A stretch of 64,000 bases of DNA from Planctomycetota bacterium (lineage in GTDB: Bacteria > Planctomycetota > UBA1135 > UBA2386). Shown piece by piece: positions 36,507-44,962 of the stretch; positions within the stretch are counted from its first letter, which is position 1; each line of letters starts with the position of its first letter. Both the position numbers and the translations under genes were made by a program. The stretch spans positions 17,590 to 81,589 of the forward strand of contig JAEUHQ010000097.1 in assembly GCA_016794565.1 (NCBI GenBank). The letters run 5' to 3'. Under the pieces are notes generated by a model. That model saw nothing but the letters and a program-made list of their open reading frames with translations, ran no database searches and was not told the DNA's origin.

Positions 36507-37958
36507 ATGAAGAACGCGCCAGAGTCCAAGAACACGACCGACGATCTGCCGACCTTCCTGCACGCGGGCGGAGCCACCGACGCGAACGCGGAGGGCGGCA
36601 GTCCGAACGACACCGAGAGTCTCGACGGAGAGGGCGACTCGACGGAGCCTGGAGCGACGACCGCGCCGGACCCGACGGACGCGGGCGAGTCGAGCGGTCA
36701 TGGAACGCCCACGACCGACATCGGGCGGCCGCCGCGCAACCGCAAGGAACGCACCGCGAACGCGGGTTCCGGCAGCATCGGCGGTCTCCTGTTCGGCGCG
36801 GCACTGGTCGCCGCGGCCGTGGTCCTCGGGGTCGCGCCCATCGCACCCGCCGCGCTCGAGTCGCTGTCACGCCTGGGCGTCTCGTCCGCCACGCTGCTGG
36901 TCGCCGGAGTCGTGTTCCTCGCCGCTGGATCCAACCGTCGCCACATCGCGGCACTCCAGGGCCGGGTCGACGACCTCGGCGGCAACACCGAAGACGTGAC
37001 GAGCCTGCGCGAAGGCATGCAGTTCCTCGTCGAATCGCAGCACGCGAGCAACGAACGCCCGCCGGCAGCCGGTGAGGAGCTCCAGCACGTGCTGATCGCG
37101 CTCCAGCGCCAGGACGAGAAGATCAACAACCTCACGAAGGCCATCAAGATGTACGGCAAGCCCTTGATGGAGATCTCCGGCCAGGGCACGGAGTTGTCGG
37201 GCGCGATCACGCACATCCGCACGGCGGTCGAAGCGGGCAACGAAGCCGCGAAGCAGACCTTCGGCCGGATGGAGAAGCAGCTCGAAGCCCAGCTCGAGGC
37301 CCAGACCGCACCGAGCAAGGACGCGGCGGCGATCCAGGCGTCGCTCCAGAAGCTGCACGCGACGATGGAGGCCGTGCAGAAGAAGACCGGGACGATGCCG
37401 ACGCTCGAGCCGTTGCAGCAGCAGGTCGGCCGACTCGAGGTCGCGGTCGCCGCGATCGCGCAGCGCGTCGAGGACAACGAACTCCGCAAGAGCCTGCTGC
37501 GCCTCGAGGACGCCACGCAGAAGTCCCGCGAAGACGTGCAGCAGCTCCTGCGCGGCGACGGCCTGCAGAAGGCCACGAGCCAGCTCCAGGAACGCCTCGA
37601 CAAGGCCACGGGCCGCCTCAGCGACGGCCTCACGCAGATGCGCGACGGCCACCTCGGCGGTCTCGAGTCGTCGCTGCGCGAGATCCAGCGCGAAGTGAGC
37701 GGCGTCGCGACCAGCGTCGCCCAGATCCAGGCTGCCGTGAAGGCCGGCGGCGGGCGCGCGGCAGCCGCACCGACCGCGGCGGCCACGCCGATCGCGGCGC
37801 CGACACCGGCACCCGCACCGGCTGCTCCGACCACGCCGGCGGTGCCGGCGGCGGCGAGCGATGCGGCGGGCAACACGGCGTACCAGACGGGCACCCGTTC
37901 GAGCGCCGGCAAGAACGTTCTCGGCGCCATCGCGAAGCTGAAGCAGATGAAGACGTGA
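36507..37958 (+). CDS. Membrane-anchored coiled-coil protein of unknown function
   Basis: 483 aa from ATG 36507; ATG 36444 would add 21 residues. An acidic, Ser/Thr-rich cytoplasmic N-terminus of about 80 residues ends in a basic patch (RPPRNRKER). Two membrane helices follow (GGLLFGAALVAAAVVLGVA and SATLLVAGVVFLAAG). Residues of about 155-410 are predicted coiled coil (long runs rich in Gln, Glu, Lys with LQKLHATMEAVQKKTG and LLRLEDATQKSREDVQQLL). An Ala/Pro-rich linker and a short basic tail (GAIAKLKQMKT) close it. A structural or scaffolding role is plausible; no family was recognised. Confidence 0.8.
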   Translation: MKNAPESKNTTDDLPTFLHAGGATDANAEGGSPNDTESLDGEGDSTEPGATTAPDPTDAGESSGHGTPTTDIGRPPRNRKERTANAGSGSIGGLLFGAALVAAAVVLGVAPIAPAALESLSRLGVSSATLLVAGVVFLAAGSNRRHIAALQGRVDDLGGNTEDVTSLREGMQFLVESQHASNERPPAAGEELQHVLIALQRQDEKINNLTKAIKMYGKPLMEISGQGTELSGAITHIRTAVEAGNEAAKQTFGRMEKQLEAQLEAQTAPSKDAAAIQASLQKLHATMEAVQKKTGTMPTLEPLQQQVGRLEVAVAAIAQRVEDNELRKSLLRLEDATQKSREDVQQLLRGDGLQKATSQLQERLDKATGRLSDGLTQMRDGHLGGLESSLREIQREVSGVATSVAQIQAAVKAGGGRAAAAPTAAATPIAAPTPAPAPAAPTTPAVPAAASDAAGNTAYQTGTRSSAGKNVLGAIAKLKQMKT

Positions 37959-37991
37959 GTTCGCCCGACGCCGCCCGGTAGCCTCACGACC

Positions 37992-38240
37992 ATGGCCGAG
38001 CTCGTCGACCCCGCGCGCTGTCCGTTGTGCGGCGGCCGCAACGACTGCGCGCTGGCGGATCCGGCGCGCGGTTCCGCGTGCGCCGACTGCTGGTGCTCGC
38101 AGGTGACCTTCGATCGCGAACTGCTGCAATGCGTGCCGGACTCCGCCGCCGGCAAGGCGTGCATCTGCCGGAACTGCGCCACCCGCCCCGATCGCCCCTC
38201 CGCCGAACCACCATGGAACAGCAACTCGCCGCGGGCGTGA
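37992..38240 (+). CDS. Cysteine-rich CWC family protein
   Basis: 82 aa with eight Cys in the order CPLCGG, NDC, ACADCWC, LLQC, ACICRNC, the pattern of the Cys_rich_CWC family, which is probably zinc-binding. The function of the family is unknown. Its last 28 nt overlap the start of the mutarotase gene in another frame, so the two are tightly linked. Confidence 0.85.
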   Translation: MAELVDPARCPLCGGRNDCALADPARGSACADCWCSQVTFDRELLQCVPDSAAGKACICRNCATRPDRPSAEPPWNSNSPRA

Positions 38241-39082
38241 CCCGCATCAAGGATCCCGGCGGCCGCGACGCGCTGCAGCTCGCGTGCGGCGACAGCGTCG
38301 CCGTGGTGTCGCTGCTCGGCGCACAGGTCCTGTCGTGGCGCACCGCCTGCGGGGACGTGCTGTGGACCGCGACCAACGCGAAGTACGAAGCGGGCAAGCC
38401 CGTGCGCGGCGGCGTCCCGCTCGTGTTCCCTTGGTTCGGCGACCACCCGAGCGACGACAAGCGTCCTGCGCACGGTTTCGCCCGCAACCTCGAGTGGCGG
38501 CTCGTGCACGCCAATCCGGGACCCGAGGTCGTGCTCGAGACCTCGGACGACGACTCCACGCGCACACTGTGGCCGCACGCGTTCCGGCTGCGACTCTCGA
38601 TCTCCGTCGCCGACACGCTGCGACTCGTGTTGACGGTCGAGAACCCCGGCGAGCAGCCGTTCTCCTTCGAGGAGGCGCTGCACACCTACTTCGCGGTCGG
38701 CGACGTGAAGACGGCGACGCTGCACGGCCTGGAGGGTGTGCCGTTCACGGAGACGGCCGCGGCACCCGAGGCGAAGTGGGACCCGAGACAACCACTCGCG
38801 TTCCGCGCGGAGACCGATCGTGTCTTCCAGGGCGCACCCGAGAAGCTCGAGTTGCGTGCCCCGTCCCTGTCACGCGCCGTGGCGCTCAAGTCGCGCGACG
38901 CGAAGTCCACCATCGTGTGGAACCCGTGGCCCGAGAAGTGCGCGCGCCTGGCGCAGATGGCGCCCGACGATTGGACGAAGTTCTGCTGCGTCGAGACCGC
39001 GAACGTGCGGGCGAACGCGGTGAAGCTCGGCCCCGGTGAAGCGCATCGCATGTCCCTGACCCTGACCTGCGCGAAGGTCTAG
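38213..39082 (+). CDS. D-hexose-6-phosphate mutarotase / aldose 1-epimerase (YeaD type)
   Basis: 289 aa. Motifs of the YeaD group of the galactose mutarotase fold: GAQVLSWR, RGGVPLVFPWFGDHP, the catalytic-His region AHGFARNLEW, EEALHTYFAVGD and the acidic VVWNPW-like strand (TIVWNPWPEKC), then FCCVETANV with the Glu base. Interconverts alpha and beta anomers of glucose-6-phosphate. It converges on the TPR lipoprotein gene with a 1-bp gap. Confidence 0.93.
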   Translation: MEQQLAAGVTRIKDPGGRDALQLACGDSVAVVSLLGAQVLSWRTACGDVLWTATNAKYEAGKPVRGGVPLVFPWFGDHPSDDKRPAHGFARNLEWRLVHANPGPEVVLETSDDDSTRTLWPHAFRLRLSISVADTLRLVLTVENPGEQPFSFEEALHTYFAVGDVKTATLHGLEGVPFTETAAAPEAKWDPRQPLAFRAETDRVFQGAPEKLELRAPSLSRAVALKSRDAKSTIVWNPWPEKCARLAQMAPDDWTKFCCVETANVRANAVKLGPGEAHRMSLTLTCAKV

Positions 39083-39083
39083 A

Positions 39084-39935
39084 CTAAGGCTTCGCCGCGA
39101 GGCGACGCCGCGCGAGTTCGCGCAGGAGATCGGCGGACCAGCGGGTGGAATCGTCCGCCGGAGCGCCGATGCAGAGGCGCCACTGCTCCTCTGCGGCACC
39201 GGTGTCGCCGGCCGCGGCGAGTGCGTCGCCGTAGAACAGGTGGTTCACCGGGACCGAACGCAGCGCCACCGCACGGGCGAGCGCCCTCGTCCCCGCCGCT
39301 ACATCGCCGTACGGCCACGGCGCCTTGCTGCGGAACCTGCCCTGGAGGCGCAGCGGTGCGCCGCCGTCGAGTGCGGCGTTCGCGGCGATAGCCGCATCGA
39401 TCGCCTTCACGAGACGGCCGCCGTACCCCGCCATGAGCGAGCGAGCCGGTCCGTTCGCCCATGCGAGCAGGGAGACGTGCAGCCCCTCGTGGAGGCGCGC
39501 AGCCGCGTCGTCCGGCCGCGTGTTCACGGCGCGCTCGGCACAGGCGAGGCCTTCGTTGCACAACGAAACGATGCCCGCGCGCACATCGTCACCGAGCCGA
39601 TCTTCCGCCGCGAGCACCGTCGCACGGTCGGCGTCGCGGTGGAGGTCGAGCCACGCCACGGTCGCCTGCTGGAGGCGCAGGTCGGCGGCCTGGAACAACC
39701 GCTCGGTCGCGAACATCTGCGCCGCGGCGTCGCTCGGCGCCGCACGCGCGGCGTTCAGCGCGTCCTGGGCGAGGGCATCGATGCCCGACGCCGACGACAA
39801 CGTCTCGTCGGCCGGCGGCGCGGAGAGCGCACAGGCACCGAACAGCAGACCGAGCAGCGCGACGACCGGGCCGGATCGCACGGTGGAGAACGTAGCGGCG
39901 CGCACGCGGTTGTCACGAACGCCGCACGTCGTCAC
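39084..39935 (-). CDS. Predicted lipoprotein with TPR-like helical repeats
   Basis: 283 aa from GTG 39935, which overlaps the carrier-protein stop (GTGA). Hydrophobic segment VVALLGLLFGAC gives a lipobox Cys near residue 33; a later in-frame GTG would give a more standard signal length. Helical repeats follow (AAEDRLGDDVRAGIVSLCNE, GTRALARAVALRSVPVNHLF, YGDALAAAGDTGAAEEQWRL), similar to TPR proteins of the TRAP-associated TatT kind. Co-transcribed with the biotin carboxylase pair, though no mechanistic link is apparent. Confidence 0.75.
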   Translation of the reverse strand: MTTCGVRDNRVRAATFSTVRSGPVVALLGLLFGACALSAPPADETLSSASGIDALAQDALNAARAAPSDAAAQMFATERLFQAADLRLQQATVAWLDLHRDADRATVLAAEDRLGDDVRAGIVSLCNEGLACAERAVNTRPDDAAARLHEGLHVSLLAWANGPARSLMAGYGGRLVKAIDAAIAANAALDGGAPLRLQGRFRSKAPWPYGDVAAGTRALARAVALRSVPVNHLFYGDALAAAGDTGAAEEQWRLCIGAPADDSTRWSADLLRELARRRLAAKP

Positions 39936-40432
39936 TCCATCTCGAGCAGGAGCGCGCCGCCGGCAACGGCTTCGCCCTTCTTGCAGAGCACGCGCGAGAC
40001 CCTGCCCGCACTCTCGGCGACGAGCGGGTTCTGCATCTTCATCGCCTCGAGCACGACGAGCGTCTGCCCTTCTTCGACCTGCGATCCCTCCGCGACCTTC
40101 ACGTCGACGACGATGCCCGGCATCGCGGCGCGCAGTTCGCGCCTTCCGCCCGCCTTGTGGCCGGCGACCGCGTGCGCGGCGCGCTCGCGTTCGTCCTCGA
40201 CGTGCACCGCGTATCGCTCGCCGAGCATCTGCAGCACGACCTCTTCGCGCTGCACGTCCGCCACGACGTCGTAGCTCCTCCCGTCGACCAGGAGCGAGAA
40301 CGTGTCGCCGTCGCCGACCAGGGCCATGTCCAGCGCGAACGTGCGGTCGCCCGACCGCGCGACCAGCCGGTCGCCATGCCGTTCGATCGTGAACTCCCGC
40401 TCTTCGCCTTCCAGTTTCGTCAGGTACTTCAC
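39932..40432 (-). CDS. Biotin carboxyl carrier protein
   Basis: 166 aa. The C-terminal biotinyl domain has the modified Lys132 in VVLEAMKMQNPLVAE, after the LRAAMPGIVVDVKVAEG strand. The N-terminal half resembles the BT-like linker domain found in propionyl-/methylcrotonyl-type carboxylase alpha subunits (TIERHGDRLVARSGDRTF). GTG start overlaps the stop of biotin carboxylase (GTGA), so carrier and carboxylase are made together; in many carboxylases they are one fused chain. Confidence 0.92.
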   Translation of the reverse strand: MKYLTKLEGEEREFTIERHGDRLVARSGDRTFALDMALVGDGDTFSLLVDGRSYDVVADVQREEVVLQMLGERYAVHVEDERERAAHAVAGHKAGGRRELRAAMPGIVVDVKVAEGSQVEEGQTLVVLEAMKMQNPLVAESAGRVSRVLCKKGEAVAGGALLLEME

Positions 40433-41925
40433 GGCGTGCTCCTCCGGAGGCGTTCGACGCGACCGAGCATGGCCCAGCGCGGGGCCGCATCACCCTGGGC
40501 TCTCGTCCCGCCCGCGCCTGCGCCGACACGCTCCGTCACGAGGAACCGAGCAGCGGCCGCGGCGAGCATCGCGAGCTCACGGCGCGACGCCGGCGGTCGT
40601 TTGTCGATGCGGTCGAGGATGCCGGTGTCGTAGTCGCCAGAGCGGAACTCGTCGCTCTGCAGCGTTCGTAGCGCCACTGGCAGCGACGTCGAGACGCCGA
40701 CGATGCGCAGTTCGCGCAGGGCGCGCTGGCAGCGGGCGATCGCCTGTTCGCGATCGGCACCGTGCACGACGAGCTTGGCGAGCATGCTGTCGTAGAACGG
40801 CGTCACCTCCATTCCGCGGAAGAGCGCGCTGTCGAGCCGGACGCCGGGGCCGCCCGGCATGTTGAGGCGAGTGATGCGGCCGAGCGACGGGAAGTAGGTG
40901 TTCGGGTCCTCGGCGTTGACCCGGACCTCGATCGAGTGGCCGCGCGGCTCGGCGACCGGCGCGAGTTTCTCGCCGGCGCCGACGCGGATCTGTTCGCGCA
41001 CGAGATCGACCCCGTACCGCATCTCGGTGACCGGGTGCTCGACCTGGAGCCGCGTGTTCATCTCGAGGAAGTAGAACCTGCCCTCGGAGTACAGGAACTC
41101 GACCGTCCCGGCGCCGACGTAGCCGACCGCTCGCGCGAGGTCGCACGCCGCCTTGCCCATCTGTGCGCGCACCTCGGGGGACAGCGCGATGCACGGCGAT
41201 TCCTCGACGAGCTTCTGGTGGCGGCGCTGCACGGAACACTCGCGTTCGCCGTAGTGCACGACGTTGCCGTGCTTGTCCGCCATCACCTGGATCTCGACGT
41301 GCCGCGGCCGCGTCACGAACTTCTCGAGGTAGACACGGTCGTCGCCGAACGCGCCCTTCGCCTCGGCGCGCGCCATGTGGAACGCTTCGAGGAGTTGCTT
41401 CTCCTCGCGCACGATGCGGATGCCCTTGCCACCGCCGCCCGCAGCGGCCTTCAGCATGACCGGGTAGCCGACCTGCTTCGCCGCGGCGGCGAGCCGCGCC
41501 TCGTCGACCTCTTCCTGCAGGCCCGGCACGAGCGGCACGCCCGCCTTCATCGCGATCTTGCGCGCTTCGACCTTGTCCCCCATCGCGAGGATCGCCGGCG
41601 GCGGCGGCCCCAGGAACTCGACGCCCGCATCGATGCAGGCCTGTGCAGCGTCTTCGTTCTCGCTGAGGAACCCATAGCCCGGGTGCAGCGCGTCGCAGCC
41701 GGACTTCTTCGCGGCGGCGACGACCTTGCCGATGTCGAGGTAGCTCTCGCTCGGCTTGCTGCCCCCGAGGTGCACCGCGTGGGTCGCCCGGCGGACGTGC
41801 AGCGCGGTGCGGTCCGCGTCGGAGTAGACGGCAACCGTCTCGATGCCCATCTCCTGGGCGGTGCGGATCACACGAAGGGCGATCTCGCCGCGATTGGCGA
41901 CGAGGATGCGTCGGATGGCCGGCAT
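40429..41925 (-). CDS. Biotin carboxylase subunit of an acyl-CoA carboxylase
   Basis: 498 aa. ATP-grasp biotin carboxylase with RRILVANRGEIALRVIRTAQ at the N-terminus, the glycine loop AAAGGGGKGIRIV, HVEIQVMAD, EMNTRLQVEHPVTE and the C-terminal domain (AEDPNTYFPSLGRI). Carboxylates biotin with ATP and bicarbonate. A tail of about 45 residues (ASRRELAMLAAAAARF...) goes beyond AccC. Could be acetyl- or propionyl-CoA carboxylase; nearby carboxyltransferase and methylmalonyl-CoA epimerase genes favour propionyl-CoA. Confidence 0.93.
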   Translation of the reverse strand: MPAIRRILVANRGEIALRVIRTAQEMGIETVAVYSDADRTALHVRRATHAVHLGGSKPSESYLDIGKVVAAAKKSGCDALHPGYGFLSENEDAAQACIDAGVEFLGPPPPAILAMGDKVEARKIAMKAGVPLVPGLQEEVDEARLAAAAKQVGYPVMLKAAAGGGGKGIRIVREEKQLLEAFHMARAEAKGAFGDDRVYLEKFVTRPRHVEIQVMADKHGNVVHYGERECSVQRRHQKLVEESPCIALSPEVRAQMGKAACDLARAVGYVGAGTVEFLYSEGRFYFLEMNTRLQVEHPVTEMRYGVDLVREQIRVGAGEKLAPVAEPRGHSIEVRVNAEDPNTYFPSLGRITRLNMPGGPGVRLDSALFRGMEVTPFYDSMLAKLVVHGADREQAIARCQRALRELRIVGVSTSLPVALRTLQSDEFRSGDYDTGILDRIDKRPPASRRELAMLAAAAARFLVTERVGAGAGGTRAQGDAAPRWAMLGRVERLRRSTP

Positions 41926-42012
41926 GCGGCGGGGGAACCTAGCCGGAAGCCGTTCCAGCCGCGACCGGTTTCGCTGGAAGCGACGCGCCTCCCGCCTACG
42001 GTGTCCGCCGAA

Positions 42013-43344
42013 ATGCACGGCCCCGAGACGAACCGCGACGCGTCCTCGCCCCTGACCGACTTCCTCCGCTCCGAAGCGTTCCCGGGCATCCTGCTCGTCG
42101 CCTGCGCGACGATCGCGATCGCCGTCGCGAACTCGCCGCTCGCCGACACGTGGAACCACCTTTGGCACGCGACCTTCGCGGTCACTCTCGGCGACGCCAC
42201 CATCTCGAAGTCGGTCGCGCACTGGATCAACGACGGCCTGATGGTGCTGTTCTTCTTCTTCGTCGGGCTCGAGATCAAACACGAGGTGCTCGACGGACAA
42301 CTGCAGTCGCTGCGTCGCGCGGCGCTGCCGGTTGCGGCGGCGATCGGCGGCATGGTCGTGCCGGCCGCGCTCTACGCCGCGACCGTCGCGTGGCACGGCG
42401 CGCCGGAGGCACGGGCGGGATGGGGCATCCCGATGGCCACCGACATCGCGTTCGCGCTCGGTGTCCTGGCGCTCCTCGGCGACCGCGTGCCGCCCGGCCT
42501 CAAGGTCTTCCTGGCGACCCTCGCGATCGCCGACGACCTCGGCGCCGTGCTCGTCATCGCGATCTTCTACACGGACCACATCGCGTGGCAGTACCTGGGA
42601 CTCGGCGCCGCCGTGCTCGCCGCGTCGTACGCCACGAACCGTCTCGGCGTGCGGAAGACGTGGCCGTACGTGGTGTACGGCATCGCGCTGTGGGCGACGT
42701 TCCTGCAGTCCGGTGTCCATGCGACGATCGCCGGCGTCGCGCTCGCGTTGACGATCCCCGCCCGGCGCAGCCTCGACGAGAAGGAGTTCACGCAACGCGG
42801 GCGCGTGCTGCTGGACGAGTTCGACCGCGTGGGCGACCCCGATCCGCTGACGAACCAGGAACAACTGCACGTCGTGCAGGAACTCCAGCGCCACGCGACC
42901 GACGTGCAGGCGCCGCTGCAGCGGATGACGCACGGCCTGCACCCCCTGGTGAAGCACTTCGTGATCCCGGTGTTCGCGCTCGCGAACGCCGGCGTCGACG
43001 TCACTCGCGGCCTCGGCGACGCGCTGCACCACCCGGCCGCGCACGGCGTCGCCGTCGGACTCCTGCTCGGCAAGCCGATCGGGGTCTTCGTTGCCACGTG
43101 GCTCGCGACGAAGCTGCTCGCCTGCACCCTGCCGGACGGAGTCACGTGGCGGCACGTGCACGGCGCCGCGTGGCTCGCCGGCATCGGCTTCACCATGTCC
43201 CTGTTCGTCGACGGTCTCGCGTTCGCCGGCGCGCCCCCCGCGTTCGAAGCCTCGAAGGTCGCGATCCTGATCGCGTCGCTCTGCGCTGGCGCGGTCGGTT
43301 TCGTCCTGCTCCGCCGGGCACCTGCGATGCCGGCCGGCGGATGA
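42013..43344 (+). CDS. nhaA: Na+/H+ antiporter NhaA
   Basis: 443 aa from ATG 42013; GTG 42001 is possible. Eleven to twelve membrane helices, with GWGIPMATDIAFALGVLALL, the paired Asp of the ion site in LAIADDLGAVLVIAI, and HPLVKHFVIPVFALANAGV. Exports sodium in exchange for protons. A hydrophilic loop of about 70 residues with Asp/Glu/Gln (RRSLDEKEFTQRG...) separates the two halves, as in many non-enteric NhaA. Divergent from the biotin carboxylase operon. Confidence 0.95.
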   Translation: MHGPETNRDASSPLTDFLRSEAFPGILLVACATIAIAVANSPLADTWNHLWHATFAVTLGDATISKSVAHWINDGLMVLFFFFVGLEIKHEVLDGQLQSLRRAALPVAAAIGGMVVPAALYAATVAWHGAPEARAGWGIPMATDIAFALGVLALLGDRVPPGLKVFLATLAIADDLGAVLVIAIFYTDHIAWQYLGLGAAVLAASYATNRLGVRKTWPYVVYGIALWATFLQSGVHATIAGVALALTIPARRSLDEKEFTQRGRVLLDEFDRVGDPDPLTNQEQLHVVQELQRHATDVQAPLQRMTHGLHPLVKHFVIPVFALANAGVDVTRGLGDALHHPAAHGVAVGLLLGKPIGVFVATWLATKLLACTLPDGVTWRHVHGAAWLAGIGFTMSLFVDGLAFAGAPPAFEASKVAILIASLCAGAVGFVLLRRAPAMPAGG

Positions 43345-43399
43345 CGTCGCACCATCGCGACCCTGCCAACCGCGGCGGCAGCCCGCTAGAACGGCGCGC

Positions 43400-44491
43400 A
43401 TGACTCGATTGCGCGTGCTGGTCGTCGGTTGCGGCAACATGGGCACGGCGCATGCACGCGCCTACCACCGCCTGGCCGACGACTTCGAGATCGTCGGGCT
43501 CGTGAGCCGGGGCCCGGAGTCGCGCGACCGGCTGTCGGCCGAACTCGGCGGGCCGGACCCTTCGAGGAGGCCGACCACGTTCGACGACTTCGAACGCGCC
43601 TTCGCGGCGACCCGACCGGACGTCGTGTCGATCAACACGTACCCGGACACGCACGCGGCGATCGCCAGGACGGCGCTGCGTCTCGGCTGCCACCTGTTCG
43701 TCGAGAAGCCGCTCGCCGAGACCGTCGAAGAAGCGCAGGAGATCGCCGACCTCGCGACGCGGCTCCGACGCAAGGTGATCGTCGGCTACGTACTCCGCGT
43801 GCATCCGGCGTGGCAGCGCTTCGTGCAGGTCGCGCAGACGCTCGGCAAGCCGCTCGTGATGCGCATGAACCTGAACCAGCAGAGCCACGGCAAGAACTGG
43901 CGGACCCACAAGGCACTGATGGACTCGATGTCCCCGATCGTCGACTGCGGCGTGCACTACGTCGACGCGATGTGCCGGATGACGCAGAGCCGCCCGATCC
44001 GGGTGAGCGCGATCCGCGCCCGACTCACCGAGGAGCTGAAGCCGGGCATGTACAACTACGGCCAGCTGCAGGTGACGTTCGCGGACGGGTCGGTCGGCTG
44101 GTACGAAGCCGGCTGGGGCCCGATGATGAGCGAGATCGCTTACTTCGTGAAGGACGTGATCGGGCCGCGCGGCTCGGTGTCGATCGTCGAGCGCACGGGA
44201 GAACGCACTGCCGGGAGCGCCGATGTCGGCTCGCACGCGAAGACGAACTCGCTTCGTGTGCACCACGGCGGCCTCGACGGGAACGGGCAGTTCGTTCGCC
44301 CGGACGAGTGGATCGACACGACCGACGAACCCGACCACGACGAACTGTGCCTGCGCGAACAGCGTTCGCTGCTGCACGCGATCCGCACCGACGAGGACCT
44401 CTCCTCGCACCTCGCCGAAGCCGTCGAGAGCCTGCGCATCGTGCTCGCCGCCGATCGCGCCGCGCGCGAGGGCCGCGCCGTCGAACTCTGA
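43400..44491 (+). CDS. Gfo/Idh/MocA family oxidoreductase
   Basis: 363 aa. NAD-binding Rossmann domain LRVLVVGCGNMGTAHARAY at the N-terminus, VVSINTYPDTHAAIARTAL, the EKP motif in LFVEKPLAETVEEA, and a C-terminal domain with CGVHYVDAMCRM holding the catalytic His (DCGVH). Oxidises or reduces a sugar or cyclitol; substrate unknown. Starts 55 nt after nhaA on the same strand. Ends 12 nt from the convergent Cys-rich lipoprotein. Confidence 0.92.
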   Translation: MTRLRVLVVGCGNMGTAHARAYHRLADDFEIVGLVSRGPESRDRLSAELGGPDPSRRPTTFDDFERAFAATRPDVVSINTYPDTHAAIARTALRLGCHLFVEKPLAETVEEAQEIADLATRLRRKVIVGYVLRVHPAWQRFVQVAQTLGKPLVMRMNLNQQSHGKNWRTHKALMDSMSPIVDCGVHYVDAMCRMTQSRPIRVSAIRARLTEELKPGMYNYGQLQVTFADGSVGWYEAGWGPMMSEIAYFVKDVIGPRGSVSIVERTGERTAGSADVGSHAKTNSLRVHHGGLDGNGQFVRPDEWIDTTDEPDHDELCLREQRSLLHAIRTDEDLSSHLAEAVESLRIVLAADRAAREGRAVEL

Positions 44492-44504
44492 CCGCCGGCC
44501 GCCT

Positions 44505-44720
44505 CTATTGCTGCTTCGTTTCGGCCGGCTTGGTCGCCGGAGCGCCGCTCTCGACGCATCCGCCGCAGCAGCTCTGCTTCGACGGACTGCCGCAGCACGA
44601 ACCGGTTTCGCTCGCCACGGGCGCGGCGGGCAGCGCTTTCGGATCGGACGCGGCGTCGACCGGCTCGGCGCCGCACGCGGCGAACGCGACCAGGCAGAAC
44701 AGGGCGGTGAGAGTCTTCAT
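44505..44720 (-). CDS. Small Cys-rich lipoprotein
   Basis: 71 aa. Lipoprotein signal MKTLTALFCLVAFAAC with Cys16, then an Ala/Pro-rich spacer and a cluster of six Cys (SCCGSPSKQSCCGGC) before a charged tail rich in Lys/Thr/Glu. The Cys cluster would suit metal binding. No family recognised. Lies just downstream of the repeat-bearing stretch and mccB on the same strand. Confidence 0.65.
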   Translation of the reverse strand: MKTLTALFCLVAFAACGAEPVDAASDPKALPAAPVASETGSCCGSPSKQSCCGGCVESGAPATKPAETKQQ

Positions 44721-44780
44721 GGCGAAGAGGCTGCCGTTCGTCGGGCACGGTGGCAAGGGCTGGCAGCCGACGAGGTCGAC

Positions 44781-44847
44781 GTACGGACACCGCGCCGCAA
44801 CGGCGCAGCGGCGCAGCGGTGCCTCTGATCGCTTCCGCGGAACGCGG
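44781..44847. repeat. Imperfect direct repeat, copy 1
   Basis: 67 bp beginning GTACGGACACCGCG and ending in CTCTGATCGCTTCCGCGGAA plus CGCGG. Shares the outer 30 bp and 25 bp almost perfectly with copy 2 (44891-44949); the middle differs by 8 bp. It lies in the non-coding stretch between mccB and the Cys-rich lipoprotein. Confidence 0.85.
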
Positions 44848-44890
44848 GCCCCCGCCGTTGCAGCGGTGCCGGCGGCTCTGGTTCGCCGGC

Positions 44891-44949
44891 GTACGGACAC
44901 CGCGTCGCAACGGCGCAGCGAGGGCTCTGATCGCTTCCGCGGAACGCGG
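44891..44949. repeat. Imperfect direct repeat, copy 2, merging into a long palindrome
   Basis: 59 bp matching copy 1 with one substitution (CGCGTCGC versus CGCGCCGC) and a shorter middle. Its right end is the left arm of the 18-bp palindrome at 44924-44962, which copy 1 has only in part. Confidence 0.85.
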
Positions 44950-44962
44950 AAGCGATCAGAGC
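44924..44962 (-). terminator. 18-bp perfect hairpin over the stop of the carboxyltransferase gene
   Basis: Left arm 44924-44941, loop GAA (plus strand), right arm 44945-44962: a perfect 18-bp inverted repeat that includes the TGA of the carboxyltransferase gene. No T-run follows, so it is either an unusual terminator, an mRNA 3'-end protector or a mobile palindromic (REP-like) unit. Confidence 0.7.

Noticed and set aside
44781..44962. Two-unit repeat considered as a minimal CRISPR or attachment site
   Set aside because: Only two imperfect copies, no spacers, no cas genes, no integrase or tRNA nearby.
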